Assembly (NCBI GenBank): GCA_015680685.1
Contig: MNCI01007683.1
Coordinates: 5,251-31,049 of the forward strand
Length of the DNA stretch: 25,799 nt
Direction of reading: 5' to 3'
Origin: Gnetum montanum
Taxonomy: Eukaryota; Streptophyta; Gnetopsida; Gnetales; Gnetaceae
Made by a program: the position numbers and the translations under genes. This document shows, one piece after another, positions 9,060 to 20,200 of the stretch. A model generated the notes under the pieces. The model did not search any database, had not been told where the DNA came from, and saw only the letters and a list, made by a program, of their open reading frames with translations. The first letter of the stretch is position 1; each line of letters begins with the position of its first letter.

Positions 9060-10800
9060 ATAAATGAGTATACCACATGAAAAATTGTTGCATGTCCAAA
9101 TAATTGTGCATTATTTTGGGGTGGCAATTCAAATCTCCAGTCATGCACTTATTGTTCTACTTTCATATTGTTTACTACTTCATTAGTTAAAAAAATGCTG
9201 ATAAGGTTACTGCTAAGGAGCTTCACTATTTTCTATTGATTTTAAGGCTACAACCATTATATGCACATTAAGGGATTATAAGCCAAATGACTTTGCATGC
9301 TGAAAATTAGTTAAATGATCATAGAGTGCATCATCATGTGGATGTGTAGACATAGAAACAAATAGATTAAACATATATAGAATTTGTTGTGAGGTTCATA
9401 AATGTTTGACTAGTGATTACAACAAATGGATTTAACTCCTTCAACATTCAAAGTAGCCAATGAACATGTTAGTTTATTCTAATTTTTACCTACAAATTAC
9501 CACTATGGTTATGCATGAAGTGTCTTTGCACTATGTTGAGCCTTCTTATACCATATCCATAATAACTAGGGCATAAAATAGATGTATATGTACAACCACT
9601 AATCAATGAATTAAAGCTACTATTTTTAGAAGGGATATTAAATCATGATGTAAGTAAAGGCTAATATTTCACAATACGTAGTGTTTTGTTATGTGCAATA
9701 AATGACTCTTTGGCTCATGACAATATCTTAGGTTGGAATAAAAAAGGTAAATTTTCTTTTCTACATCATGAAGCAAACAAAGACTCTTTATATTTAAAGC
9801 ATACCAACAAATTATGATATATGAGTCATCGTTGATTCTTGGATACAAATCATAAATTTGATTTTGCAAAGAAACATTTTAATGATAAGAAGAAATGAAG
9901 AGACATAGTAGAGATTCTAATAGGAGATGAAATTTTAAAGTAGATAACATAATTTATTAATAGTAAAGGTGTTTGAGAAATTTTTGAAAAAAAATCATTG
10001 GAAAAAGACTAATAATAAATAACTTACAAGATGGACAAAGTGGTCAATGTTTTTTCAACTACCATATTATCATAAGCATGCTATCCATCATAACCTTGAT
10101 GTCATTCACATTGAAAAAATATTTATAAAATTTTATTTGGTACTCTATTGAATTTGAAAGGTTTCACAAAAGATACTATCCAACACATGATAACACGTAG
10201 AAACAACTAAAAGATTGTCTAGAATTAGCCCATATTGTAGATATACCAAAAGCAATTCTTTCTTTATGAGTAAGTAACTTTATAACATCTAAAAAAATTT
10301 GTACTTTATTGTGTGAATTGGATACATGCTTTTCATCATTATTTTTTAATATAATGGTACACCTTCTTGGTTACTTGCCTATGGAGCCTCAAATTTTTTA
10401 GCTTATATGATTCCATTGGATGTATCTTATTTAAAAAGCATGCATGAAATTGAAGTTAACCTAAATATTCCATTGCTAAAGATTACCTAGCAAATGAAAT
10501 TCTATATTTCTATTCTAGATACATGTAGACCATTTCTACATATGAGAATAAACTAGGAAGAAATGAAGAAGCTAATACCATTTATAACACTAAATAGTCT
10601 ATTCTTGGAAGAGCTCTTTCTACTAGTTCATATTTCCTACTATCATCTTTAATGTATGAACAAGCACATGATTTCATCCTTATGAATGAGGAAAAGAAGA
10701 ATATTACTTTGGTGTATTGAGTGAGTTTCTTAAACTTTTGCTTTCTATTTTTATTTTTACAATTATGAAAAATGAAAAAGCACAAAAATTACCATCTGTT
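9060..10800 (+). pseudogene. CACTA (En/Spm) transposase relic: Tnp2 then DUF4218-like
   Basis: The coding relic opens with a CPNNCALFW-like zinc-binding block (from 9093). A frameshift occurs in the A run near 9190. A single broken frame from 9215 then follows the Tnp2 family order: LRLQPLYAH, MTLHAEN, NGFNSFN, a strong block at about 9495-9580 (LPLWLCMKC...MLSLLIP), KIDVYVQPLINELK, AINDSLAHDNILGWNKKGK, the H-R-F-L-type block and a GDEILK-like end near 9945. After a poorer stretch, 10200-10760 matches the DUF4218-type domain (LLCELDTCFSSLFFNIMVHL, H-W-M-Y, YEQAHDFILMNEE). Many stops and at least two frameshifts show it is dead. In active elements Tnp2 is the transposase that acts on CACTA terminal repeats. 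No CACTA-type termini were found in the window. Confidence 0.8.
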
Positions 10801-10849
10801 AGAACATTACTAATGTGTTTGAACTTTATATATTCTATAAATGCTATCC

Positions 10850-11480
10850 TAATGTGTTGGAGCATCTAGTGAAAGTCCTTTCTTACTTTGGATTTCAGAT
10901 GAGTTTAAATTTCTCACTAGTGAACTTTCCATACATTCCAATGTTTGGGGTGGTTTTATGAATGTACCACTCAAGCTAAATATCAAGGAGAGTCTAGTCA
11001 AGATGATTCTTGAGGAGAGGATTTCATGTCTCAAGACACAGAAGCAACTAGTTGGAGAGAACCTCAAAAATCAGCAGCAGAAGAATTAGATGAAAAAGAA
11101 GTAAAGACATGCATTAAAGACAAAGGTGAAGACCTAGTTGAGGCTTCAACTAAGTAAGAAGAGGAAAGAAATGCATTCATTACAATTGAAATTACATATG
11201 AAAGGACTCTCAATATGAGAATCTTTAAAAGAGTTACTCTAAATATTCTTTTTCCACCCATAAAATAGTTTACATGATATTGAGTTTGTATAGTTTTCAA
11301 AGGTTTTATTAGGAATGAGGTTTTTATTTCATTAAACCTTAAGTTTGTGAAAGTTTTACTCAAAAAAATATTTGTACTTTTGTAAAAATGTTGAATAAAG
11401 TCTTGTTTTGGTAATGATTTAGTTGGTGAGTTATTTTGAACAACATGGATTTCAAAGGAGTTTTAGGTGGGGGAATGAAA
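10850..11480 (+). other. Unrecognised stretch before an LTR-start candidate
   Basis: A + strand frame around 10860-11100 is Lys/Glu-rich (KMILEERISCLKTQKQLV), coiled-coil-like and broken. I cannot assign a family. At 11465-11479 the purine-rich aggtgggggaatgaa is followed at 11481 by tgttggcaca, so this may be the 3' end of a retroelement interior. Confidence 0.3.
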
Positions 11481-12350
11481 TGTTGGCACATTTTGGACAT
11501 TTTATGGAGTAGGAATATGATTTCAATAGATATGAAAAATGATATATAAGAATAAAAATATATGCATTTGAAGACCATAAGAAACATTTCCTATCTAATT
11601 TTTGGAAAATGATCCATTTATTGATGCTCTTTTGGTTGTTATATTCATGTGGAGTGTAATTGAGGGTATGAGATGAATTATTTCTCAGTTCTTAGTATCT
11701 CTAGATTGTTAAGTTAAATTGGATACAAAGGCAATTACAATTTCTTTTTGCTTGAAGTTAATTTACCATAAGTCTGTTACAAGTCCTTATGTTTAAGGAT
11801 GCTAGTGAAAACAATCAGCTTGGAATAAGAATTTTGACACAAACTCATGGCTAAAGTTATCGGTAATTTGACAAGATTACATTAGGGAATGTACTACAAT
11901 GTTACCAAGGGAAATCCTCTGTGACTAACTATTAGAGTTCTACTTAGGAATGTAAAAGAAAATAGTTGAAACTAGGAAATAGTGAAGGTCTACAATTGAT
12001 TCATGAAATAATATCCAAAGTTATTGGAACAACAAGGAATTGGGAGTTAATGTTATTAAACCAAAATCCTTGCTCCAAAAAGAGCAGAAATGATTAACAT
12101 ATCTATTTATTTTAATTATTTTTGTTTCTTGAGAAATGACATTTTCTTAAAGGGAAAAATGGATTTTTACCAGTAACACCACATCATGGATCTTTCTTGC
12201 ACAAACCATCAAATTCCTCATTCACTTGCATGTGGAAAATTCGATAGTAATGATTGAAATTTTCAAAAAGAAAATGGATAACCCTAACACATAAAAACAT
12301 TGGCAGTATGACCAAGGTGAGCTAGAAAACACAAAAAGGTAATTAAACAT
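11465..12350 (+). mobile_element. Polypurine tract plus possible 3' LTR start
   Basis: Aggtgggggaatgaa directly precedes TGTTGGCACA, the arrangement of a polypurine tract and an LTR beginning with TG. No second copy of this LTR and no clear right end were found, so the end given is only the approximate limit of the uniform AT-rich stretch. No gene is visible inside. Confidence 0.35.
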
Positions 12351-12419
12351 TCAATGGTGGTTTAGTTTGGCCAAAGAGGACTAATTGCAAACCCTAAAAG
12401 AAACAACCAAACAAGCAAA

Positions 12420-12584
12420 ATGAGTAGTTCAAATTTCAATGCCAATGACAACGGTGGAGGTGGTGTCGACATAGGGACCCTGATGGCTGGAGATGCAATT
12501 TTCCTCCAAAAGCAATGGAATAGAAGCACCAGTATTTGTAGGACAGAGATGAGCCAACAAGTGGAGCTCAAAACATTTCTGTAA
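12420..12584 (+). CDS. Small ORF of 54 codons in a GC-richer island, unknown
   Basis: The ORF starts at ATG 12420 in a plant-like leader context (aaaccctaaaag...caaaatgag) and stops at taa 12582-12584. The peptide has a Gly run (NDNGGGGVD) and no motif I recognise. Sequence around it (about 12420-12830) is richer in G and C than either flank, and it carries repeated ggtggtgaagg-like words. It could be a first exon, a captured host-gene fragment, or chance. No convincing 5' splice site was identified. Long minus-strand frames over the same region are hydrophobic and unconvincing. Confidence 0.25.
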   Translation: MSSSNFNANDNGGGGVDIGTLMAGDAIFLQKQWNRSTSICRTEMSQQVELKTFL

Positions 12585-13252
12585 TCACTAGAACATATAA
12601 CAACACGACAAGGGTGTTGGACGAGGTTGCAAATCTAACATGTGCTTGCTCATCACAGTGACACCACTCTTGCCAATGGGCAATGTGGTAACAAGGTAAC
12701 AAAAAATGCGGTGGTGAAGGTAGTTAGGGGATGGACAACATGGTAGTGAAGGCGGTGATGATACAATGGCAACAAACCCTTGTGCCCAAACTACACCAGA
12801 AAAACACGTTTCGTATTTCAAGCTCAAAGGGGTGGTGAAGTATTTTTTAAAAACATTACATATACCATGGTGGTTATAAGTGCTAACATAAGTTTAAAGA
12901 GGTAATATATGCACAAGTGGCAAGATTATAATTTAAAGGGGTAGATCTATAGAGATTTATTTATTCAGAATAAATTTCCATGTGAAGGTTGTATAGAAAC
13001 CTAACTAAATTTCCTAAATATTTGTATTTGAAAGGATGCTTGCCAATTGTGGCATATATTTCTTCAATTTGCATAACTTCCTATGATAACTTTGATGATA
13101 TTTATCACCAAGGAAACACTTGGTAATCCTAGCTTAAATTTCTCATAATCCCCATGAAAACTATAAGTCCTAATATGGTTATAAATTTATATGCCTAGGA
13201 TATTTGTAAGTCCCATGACTCCTCATGACTATTGTAACTACCTTAAGGTTAC
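12585..13252. other. No gene seen; probable LTR upstream part of element A from about 12.85 kb
   Basis: The GC-richer island ends near 12830. The rest is AT-rich without an open frame. The start of the LTR of element A should lie somewhere here, but no clear TG terminus with a partner was identified. Confidence 0.3.
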
Positions 13253-13260
13253 TATAAAAG
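13253..13260 (+). promoter_or_regulatory. TATA box, probable LTR promoter of element A
   Basis: Tataaaag lies about 1.16 kb upstream of the leader motif that precedes the element A gag, as expected for the promoter within a 5' LTR. The flanking gttac..aaggac context is plausible for a plant core promoter. Confidence 0.45.
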
Positions 13261-14418
13261 GACCTTCAAAGGTAGAATTAACAAAGGAAGATTTGGAAAA
13301 AGAAATTTTGAAGAATTCTTATAAGATGGCTTGCTAAAGACATAAATTCAACTACTTTGTTTTGATCCTATTTGTTGATTTCTTCCCATTTTATTTTAGT
13401 TACTTAGCTAATGGTTTAGATAATATCATGCTTGGCAATTAATTTTGGGATTTGTCCTAGATTGCATTTATAGCTATGTTTTGTGCAATATTAGACTTCT
13501 ATTAGATTAGCCATAGAAGAGCTTATGTTGTTGAAAAGACTCAAGAGCAATTTAATAGTAATGTCTTAATGAAATTGCCTATTTTGAGCATAGAGAATCT
13601 AGAAAAATCTTTGGTATTTTGGGACAACTGAAATAGATTAATTGTTTTAAAGTGTATTTCCTTAGTATTTCAATCAAGAAATTGTCAAATTCTTGGATTT
13701 ATGTTGAATGCAATATTTAACAACTATTAACTAGCGAAAATAGAGACTCATACTTTGTCATTTACGTAGCAATTTTTGGTAGTATATTAAGATTGTCTTT
13801 TATGAAATTGTTTGTTGATGAAATTTTTTGTTGGGCTCAGGAAGTTTGACAATTCTTAGTTATTGAATCAGGAATAACTTTATTGAGAAGTGTTTCCTTG
13901 TGTCAATTTATCTTACTTAAATATTTTTGATTTCACACAAATCTACCTTTCATTTCTTTCTCTTTATAAGTCCATTGAATCTCGTTCTATTTCTAGTTTT
14001 CTTGTGGAACTTTCTCTCTAGGGAAAATTAAGGGTAGATTGGCAAAATTGTGCTTAAACATTTTTGCAAAATTTTATTTGTTACAAGTAGGTATTATAAG
14101 GATCGTATACTAAGTGATTGGATAAAATAGAAATCTTCAACAACTCACAATATTTGACAAAGATAGCTAAATTTCTTTTATGATAGTTGATTATAGTTTT
14201 ATACACAATCCAACCATTTCAACATTTGCAACAACAAATACATACATCTAGTATGTTTCATAACTATTAAGTTTATTTGGAGGTATCTAGGCCTTGATAT
14301 TACTAGAGACCAACAAGCACCTAAACCCTATTTGAAGAACACCTTTGATCTTGTGACTTCTTAGGGTCATAAGATTGTGAGGCACACCCATTGGTGGTCG
14401 TGTCCCAAACGTTTGCCA
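13261..14418 (+). mobile_element. Probable R-U5 part of the 5' LTR of element A
   Basis: This AT-rich stretch without coding sequence lies between the TATA box and the leader motif caatagttattttggcactag at 14417. The corresponding motif in element B (16778) follows a CA dinucleotide that would be its LTR end. The same CA occurs here at 14417-14418. The left part of this LTR is not defined. Confidence 0.4.
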
Positions 14419-14547
14419 ATAGTTATTTTGGCACTAGAAAGAAGGCTAAAAATTCATCCTCTATGTTCATAAGCCTGATAATCTTAGCATACTAGTAGTT
14501 CTTTATTGCTAGTAAGGGTTTAAGAAATTAGATACTATTTTTAGCTC

Positions 14548-15267
14548 ATGATTAAATAGACTGATAATTTGGAAGATTTCAAAGGTTCTAAAGAAATTCT
14601 TGATTATAATACTGATTACTCATTAGAGGAAGAACAAAAGAAGGTCTTTGAGTTTGGAACAAGTAGTGGAGTAAAGACTAGATGTATAAGAAGATCACCT
14701 CTTATGTCTGGATTATTAGTCTATAAGAGAAGATCAAAGAAGTATAAGAGTTCAGTGATTAAAAGGAATTCTAATAGGATGAAAAATCCTTGGAAAAGAG
14801 TTACACCATTAGGATTTCAAAACTATAGTGATACTCCTAAGGTAGTTTAAAAATATTTTCATGATCCTTTTATTCTTGGAAAAGCTTACTTAGTTAAAGA
14901 ACACATTCACTTAATTGAGTTAGCTTTAACTCATGCAAATATTCAACATCAAGATCAAACTTGTAGGTTGTTTGTGGCAAATTTAAAAGATATGGCTCAA
15001 ATTTGGTATTCAAACTTGCCATGTAATAGTATCACAAGTTGAGATGATATGTAAAACCCTTTCTTGGCTCAATTTGACAACCAATTGGATCAACAATGAT
15101 TGTACTGTGGGCTAGTACAAGCTAAGCAAGAAGTTAAAGAGTCTATTAGAGATTTCAATATTAAGTTTCAATGAATTTGTTGGAATTTTCAAACATAATA
15201 TAGACCATCAAATGAAGTCCTTAGTGAAACACCACAAAAATTTGCATGTTATAGCTAATCTTCATCA
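14548..15267 (+). pseudogene. Gag fragment of Ty3/gypsy-type element A, truncated
   Basis: The frame starts at ATG 14548 (internal TAG three codons later, readable as a former Gln codon) and runs with few stops to about 15267. The N-terminal part is Lys/Ser-rich and basic. From about 14850 it follows the capsid-like domain of plant gag: a helix-forming region with HLIELALTHANI, the DMAQIWYSNLP block near 14990-15020, FLAQFDNQ near 15060, and a QAKQEVKESIRDFNIKF block near 15120-15170. The R-P-S-N-E-V segment near 15205 is also typical. Similarity stops at about 15267, where element B's LTR appears to begin. Gag normally forms the particle in which reverse transcription occurs. This copy lacks everything downstream. 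Confidence 0.7.
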
Positions 15268-15547
15268 TGTTGCGTTCACCCCATAAAACCTAAGGCAAAA
15301 ACTTCATTGTAAATGTGAAGATTGTAATCCACAGTGGGCAATTTCACATACTTTATACTTTTGGGGCTGAAAAATGCCTCATAAGTTGTCAAAGTCTCAT
15401 TCCTCAAGTAAAAATGATCACCTAGTATCTATAAGTTGTCAAAAATGCCTTTTGGAATGCCAAACAAGACAATTTGATGGGTTTTACGTGGGTTATAGAT
15501 TTTTATACATTGGAAGCACATGCAAGGGGTAAATCCCACCTAACCTT

Positions 15548-15806
15548 AGCTTGGAAGGATGGGGGGTTTTGGAAACTTTCCCCCTTTCATCATGGAGACC
15601 ACATGCATAGCCTGGAAACCTTCCCCCTTTAGCGTGAAAGTTTTCCCTTAGCATGGAGTCTTTACTCCTAGTGTTGAAAATTACATCCCCTAGCATGGAA
15701 GCCACAAAAGCCAAAATTCATTACTTCATGCACTTCAACATTGACTAGCCACTTCATCAAGCATGGTGGAGAGCTCAGCATGGAAGATTCATCTCCAGCA
15801 TGAAAG
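15548..15806 (+). repeat. Degenerate 20-bp repeat array (AGCATGGAAG core) in LTR B
   Basis: Words close to agcatggaag start at about 15548, 15589, 15609, 15631, 15650, 15670, 15692, 15760, 15777 and 15797. Most steps are 17-22 bp or about twice that. Between cores, C-rich runs such as ctttccccc recur. Variants include agcctggaaa, agcgtgaaag and agtgttgaaa. Confidence 0.6.
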
Positions 15807-16002
15807 GTGTACCCCAACTATTATTTATAGTAAACAAAATGGCCATGGGCGGAAGCACTTACTATGTATAGTAACCCCCCAAATTTGGGCACCCATCTCA
15901 CAAGGTTTGGTAGCTAATTTTCAACCATTTTACATATAATTTGTAGCCATTTTGCAATCAAATCATAGCCAATTTGTAGCCCCATTCATGGTCCAAAGAA
16001 CC

Positions 16003-16010
16003 TATAAAAG
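16003..16010 (+). promoter_or_regulatory. TATA box of LTR B
   Basis: Tataaaag sits in a ccaaagaacc...ccaacc context, 735 bp from the proposed LTR start and 770 bp from its end. It probably sets the start of the genomic RNA of element B. Confidence 0.55.
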
Positions 16011-16777
16011 CCAACCTCAAACACCAATTATAGGTTCCATAATTTTTGACAAGGTTCAACAATTTTTTCTCATGGTTGGACTTTTTGGCACTTGAATATA
16101 TTAAGCATACAAGCAAATTTCCAAGCACTAATTCCACACTTGGGAAATTTTCAAGCACTTAAGGGTTCTTGCAATCTCCCATGTTTGGATCCTCTTGAAT
16201 CCCATAGTGGAAGAATAATAACCTTGAGATTTGTGAATTTTGGTGTGAACATTGCACTTCTAGGATTTCCAAACCCTAGTGTGAAGTAATTTGGGATCCA
16301 AATTTTACACTTTTCTCATCTCCAACAATGACCCAACTTGCAAATCTAAGGCATTAGTTGAGGAAGATTCGATACCATCAGGAGTGGATTAGCACTTGGA
16401 TCGTGAAGTAAATCACATTGACTTCAATGGGCTTTGAACTCTTGTATAAGTGAACCCTCTTTCTACTTATTCAGGCATCATTTATACACATTTTTTTAAC
16501 TTACACTTTATTCTTTCTCAATAAAGTTATAAGTTTTGGGTTTTGTATAAAAAATATATTTGTTTATTATCTATGCATCATTTCAAATCTACTATTAGTT
16601 TTATATTTCATTTTGTTTTATTACCGCTCTATGCATTCCATAAGTCCTTAGTTGATCTATCGGATTGGCCATAGTGCCTCAAATTTCATTTTTCTTACGA
16701 AGGCCGTGGGTATTCAAGGTTGGAGAATTGTTGCAATGAAGATTCTAGTTTTTTCTAGTGACCAAGGTTTTCAGTTA

Positions 16778-16808
16778 CAATAGTTCTTCTTGGCATTAGA
16801 AGGAGGGC
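16778..16808 (+). other. Leader/primer-site motif shared by elements A and B
   Basis: Caatagttcttcttggcat followed by tagaaggagggc matches 14417-14446 (caatagttattttggcac, tagaaagaaggc) in the same place before gag. It should contain or abut the tRNA primer binding site; TTGGCA is the most conserved core. The tRNA could not be identified. Confidence 0.45.
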
Positions 16809-16826
16809 CTTCACCTAAATTCTATG

Positions 16827-17835
16827 ACTAGATCTATTCTTATTGTTCCCATTTGCAAGCTTTTCCTTGATTTTTGTAGCCAAAACCTTTGAAGAATCAA
16901 TGCTAATCTTTCCCCCCCTTATGACCAAAATTGTAGCATGGAAGTTGTAGGTGGTTGGGTTTTCTTTTTTCACAGCACTTGTTGTGAATTTTATGGCCCA
17001 AAGCTAGCTTTGAAATATCTTTCCCCTTATTTTTCCTTTTTACTACCAAAATTTTATTGTTTAGTTTCTAAAGTGGATGGTTTAACTCTTCCATAAGTTA
17101 GCTTCCCTCCATTTTTCCAAGCTAAGAAAATTGGCAATCAGCTAAAACCAATTTTAGTGGAAAAACACCAAGTTTCTACTTTGGTTTTAAGCCTTCCCCT
17201 CATCAATGTTGAGGTAGGAGGTGTGAGATTCCCATCATCTCACCCCCCTTCTTTCCCCCCCTTTGCCATACCCAGCATGGAAGCAGTTGGGAGGCTAGCA
17301 TGGATGAGGTTTCGTTACCAACTTAATAACTAGATCTACTCTTATTCCATTGCCAACATTGCAAGTTGAAAGTCATTTTCTATTTTTTGAAGCCAAAGCT
17401 CCTAAGGAATCCAACACTATCTTTACCCACCCCCCTCCCCTCTCTGTGGAAGAAACCTTAGTGTGGAAGTTGCATGTGGTGTGGATGCTAAAGTTTTACA
17501 ACATCTACTATGAATTTCAAAAACAAAGTTAGCGTGGAAGCCTTAACAACCGTTTCATTTTTGCTGCCACATTTTTATCACAAAACTAATGTTGGTTTCT
17601 ACACCAACTAAGCCTACTTTTCCCTCTGTTGTAAAAGTTGGTAGCCTGCCAAATCCATCTTTAGAAATTGCCAAAGTTTTCATTTTGGCATTCAAACTTT
17701 TCCTCCTCCCTCTAATGTTGAAATAATAAGGTGTATGATTTCCATTATTTCACCCCCTTCTTTTCCCCTTTGCCATACTTAGTGTAGAGGTAATTGGGAG
17801 GCCAACTTATATGAGGCTTAAAACCAACATTTTCA
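16827..17835 (+). repeat. Tandem duplication (unit 502-507 bp) in the leader of element B
   Basis: Copy 1 (16827-17328) and copy 2 (17329 to about 17835) both begin actagatctattctt-like. Both carry a gccaaa..c-t-gaagaatc-like block, a C-rich block, tggaagttg.aggtgg, a pyrimidine-rich middle, and a closing block with cacccccttctttcccc followed by gccatac and ttgggaggc. Anchors are displaced by 502 bp at the start and 507 bp at the end. Both copies keep AGCATGGAAG-like words also found in LTR B. It is non-coding, although a short + strand frame occurs within copy 2. Confidence 0.85.
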
Positions 17836-18013
17836 GCTTTCCATTCTTGGTAAGACAGGGAACCCCTCTTATTCCCCACTTCCTAATTATAGTAAGTACC
17901 TCATTTTTTAGTCATTTTCATTTTTTTTAAAATTTTTTGAATTCCATTTTGTAGAATTTACTTCTATTTTACCATTTATAGCTTATTTTAAAGCCCTTTT
18001 CAGCACTTTAGCC

Positions 18014-20200
18014 ATGTCTTTCCAATAGTCCACCAAATTGTCCTTCACCCTCACTGGTGAAGATCATAACTAACAAGCCATGAGGGTTTATGACCCCAAA
18101 GACCCTGCCATAATTGAGTGTAGGCAATCTTTGAGGGTTAGAGGGAAGAGTCCTGATTTTGTAGCCATAATTAAAGATCATTATAACTTCATTTGTGCTA
18201 AAATATAGGTAGGCATGCTAATTTCCTTCCACATATGACCAAATTTCCCTTAATGACACCTATTCTAGCATCCTAGCCCAATTGATTGCCATGGAAGAGG
18301 AAGATGACAAGCATAGCTCTGAGGAATAAAACATCTTGGGAGGGTTGTTCCAACAAACATCCCCAAGGTCACAACACCTTCCTCTAATTCTTTTGTTTGC
18401 TCCATGGGCATGGTGCCACCATCTTTCACTCCTTCCTACCCTACTACAGTGGATCCCACACTAGTTATAGCCAAACACCACACTCAGCCAATGCCACAAA
18501 CAATAAACTATAACACACCAATACCATTTACAATGCAGTCTCAATATATAAAACCATCAATAGTGGTTTTTACCACCAAAAATTTGTTTACTCATGTGGG
18601 GCCCACCATGGGACCTTAAGTAACACAGGGGTCACACACCCCATTTGTTCCACTTGTGCCTCAAGTACTGGCACAAAAATCCTTTTCTTTGTTTGGACCA
18701 TAAGTCATAATCGTAACACAACCTCTTTCTTCTGTCATAGCAAGGCCACAAGCCTCGGAATAGATGGAAAAAATCTATGTACAAACCCTACAATAGACAA
18801 GGCCATCACAAGGTTTGGATCAAGCCTTCCAAATGATTTAGGACCTAATGAAGGAGTTGAAAATGCTGAAATCCTCTACCACATAGACTTTCAAGATTAT
18901 GAATTTCTACCAGGATGATGCCATAAGTCCTATAGTCTTGCCCTTAACACTTCCTCCTAGTGTTTCTATTCCCCAATTTAGCAAATATAATGGATAGGGT
19001 GATCCTAATGCTCACCTTATTACCTATCAATATAAATGTTTATTCTTGTAGCCATGGCCTCATACCATCATGAGAATTTTCCCTATGTCTTTGACTAGGA
19101 AAGTACTTGTTTGATGTCACGCATTACCCAGAGGATCCATATCCTCTTTGGAAGACTTGGTTGCCTAGTTTGTCAACAACTTCAAGCTTAACACAATGCT
19201 TGACCAACTCATGAAGGTCAAGTAGGGGTCCTTAGAACCTGTATAGAAGTTCATCCAAAGATGGAATGAACTACTTAACGAAATACTAGAGCCTATAAAT
19301 GAAGCCCATTTATTAGCCATATTTAAGGAAATAATTAATGACTTCATCAAGTCTAAACTCTACTACCTTGACCGATGGTCTCTTAGCTAAGTGTATAGAG
19401 GATGTTGTGGGGGCCAATCATGATTTGGCCTATATAGCATATAAATACCAACACACTCGAAGAGACAAAGAAAAGGAAAAATAAAAAAAAAACATGACCA
19501 TAGAAACTGTAACGAAGGAAACAAAGACCACAAACCAAGGGCTGAAGGTCAATCCACCCAAGGCCCTCACCAATGATCACAATAACCAACCATCAACTTC
19601 TAGGACCACTACCTCAACAACAGCCAAACCTAACTTTGAAAGGAAGGAGAAGTCCAATACATTACATTGCCATTAAAACCATCCAAGTTGATAAACCAAC
19701 AATTAAAAAGTGGGCACATGCAACATAAACAAATGATTGAAGCCACTTGAAAGAAACATGAGAGGCTATGTGAAATAGACAAGGATTCCTCTCGAGCAAC
19801 AAAAGATGACCCACAACTACCTAGTTAGTTCAAGCTAGACCACTTCTGCCATCATCATCAACTGTTTGATCATGAAACAGACTTCTACCTTGGGTTGAAG
19901 AATGAATTGCAAAGGATGATAGATAGGGAAAAGCTAGTCCTAGATGCTTCTAACCCAGTTCAGTCACAAAACTAGTTGATGCAGGTCTACAAAGGCCTGT
20001 TGAATGCTAATGACAACCCTTACATTATTTCAACATTTAACATTGATTATGATTAGAGACTTGCAAGAGAATCATTTGTGATTCAAGTAACCCTCTACAA
20101 TTAAAGGGCTTCTTCAGCTTCCCATAGCTCAAGATCATCCTTCATTGTGAGAGTACCATCATGAGTGGCTCTAAGGAAACCTTTTGTCATTAGGGTTCCC
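18014..20200 (+). pseudogene. Gag of element B
   Basis: The frame opens with ATG 18014 (MSFQ) and soon includes MRVYDPKDPAIIECRQSL and DHYNFICAKI, then an acidic block (MEEEDDKHSSEE, about 18292-18330). A Pro/Thr-rich linker follows (about 18400-18800). The capsid-like domain runs at 18940-19390: FSKYNG.GDPNAHL, a YQYKCLF block, LEDLVA.FVNNFKL and FIQRWNELL. A Lys/Thr-rich part comes next, then a zinc-knuckle-like FCHHHQLFDHETD..LGLKNEL segment near 19845-19915. Multiple stops and several frameshifts are present, and many stops sit where Gln is expected. The order fits Ty3/gypsy gag of the Tat/Athila type. The element follows its own LTR and leader in the same orientation. Confidence 0.75.

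Larger units (their letters stand above)
15268..16779 (+). mobile_element. 5' LTR of element B (about 1.5 kb)
   Basis: The LTR begins TGTTGCGTTC exactly where the gag A similarity stops and ends in ...GTTACA just before the leader motif shared with element A. It contains a TATA box at 16003-16010 and has a repeat-rich upstream part (15548-15806). The sequence is non-coding. It is followed by a leader and then by gag. A second copy is not inside the window, so both boundaries are inferred from context. Confidence 0.5.

Noticed and set aside
10849-11587. Three minus-strand frames of 72-99 codons
   Set aside because: Phe/Ile/Leu-rich translations of AT-rich DNA without motifs; the + strand frame in the first part is at least compositionally protein-like.
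12362-12827. Two minus-strand frames of 69 and 79 codons
   Set aside because: Hydrophobic, Pro- and Cys-rich products with no family resemblance; they look like by-products of the GC-richer composition.
17350-17532. 60-codon + strand frame
   Set aside because: It falls inside the second leader repeat unit and the matching part of the first unit is not open, so it is not a conserved coding sequence.
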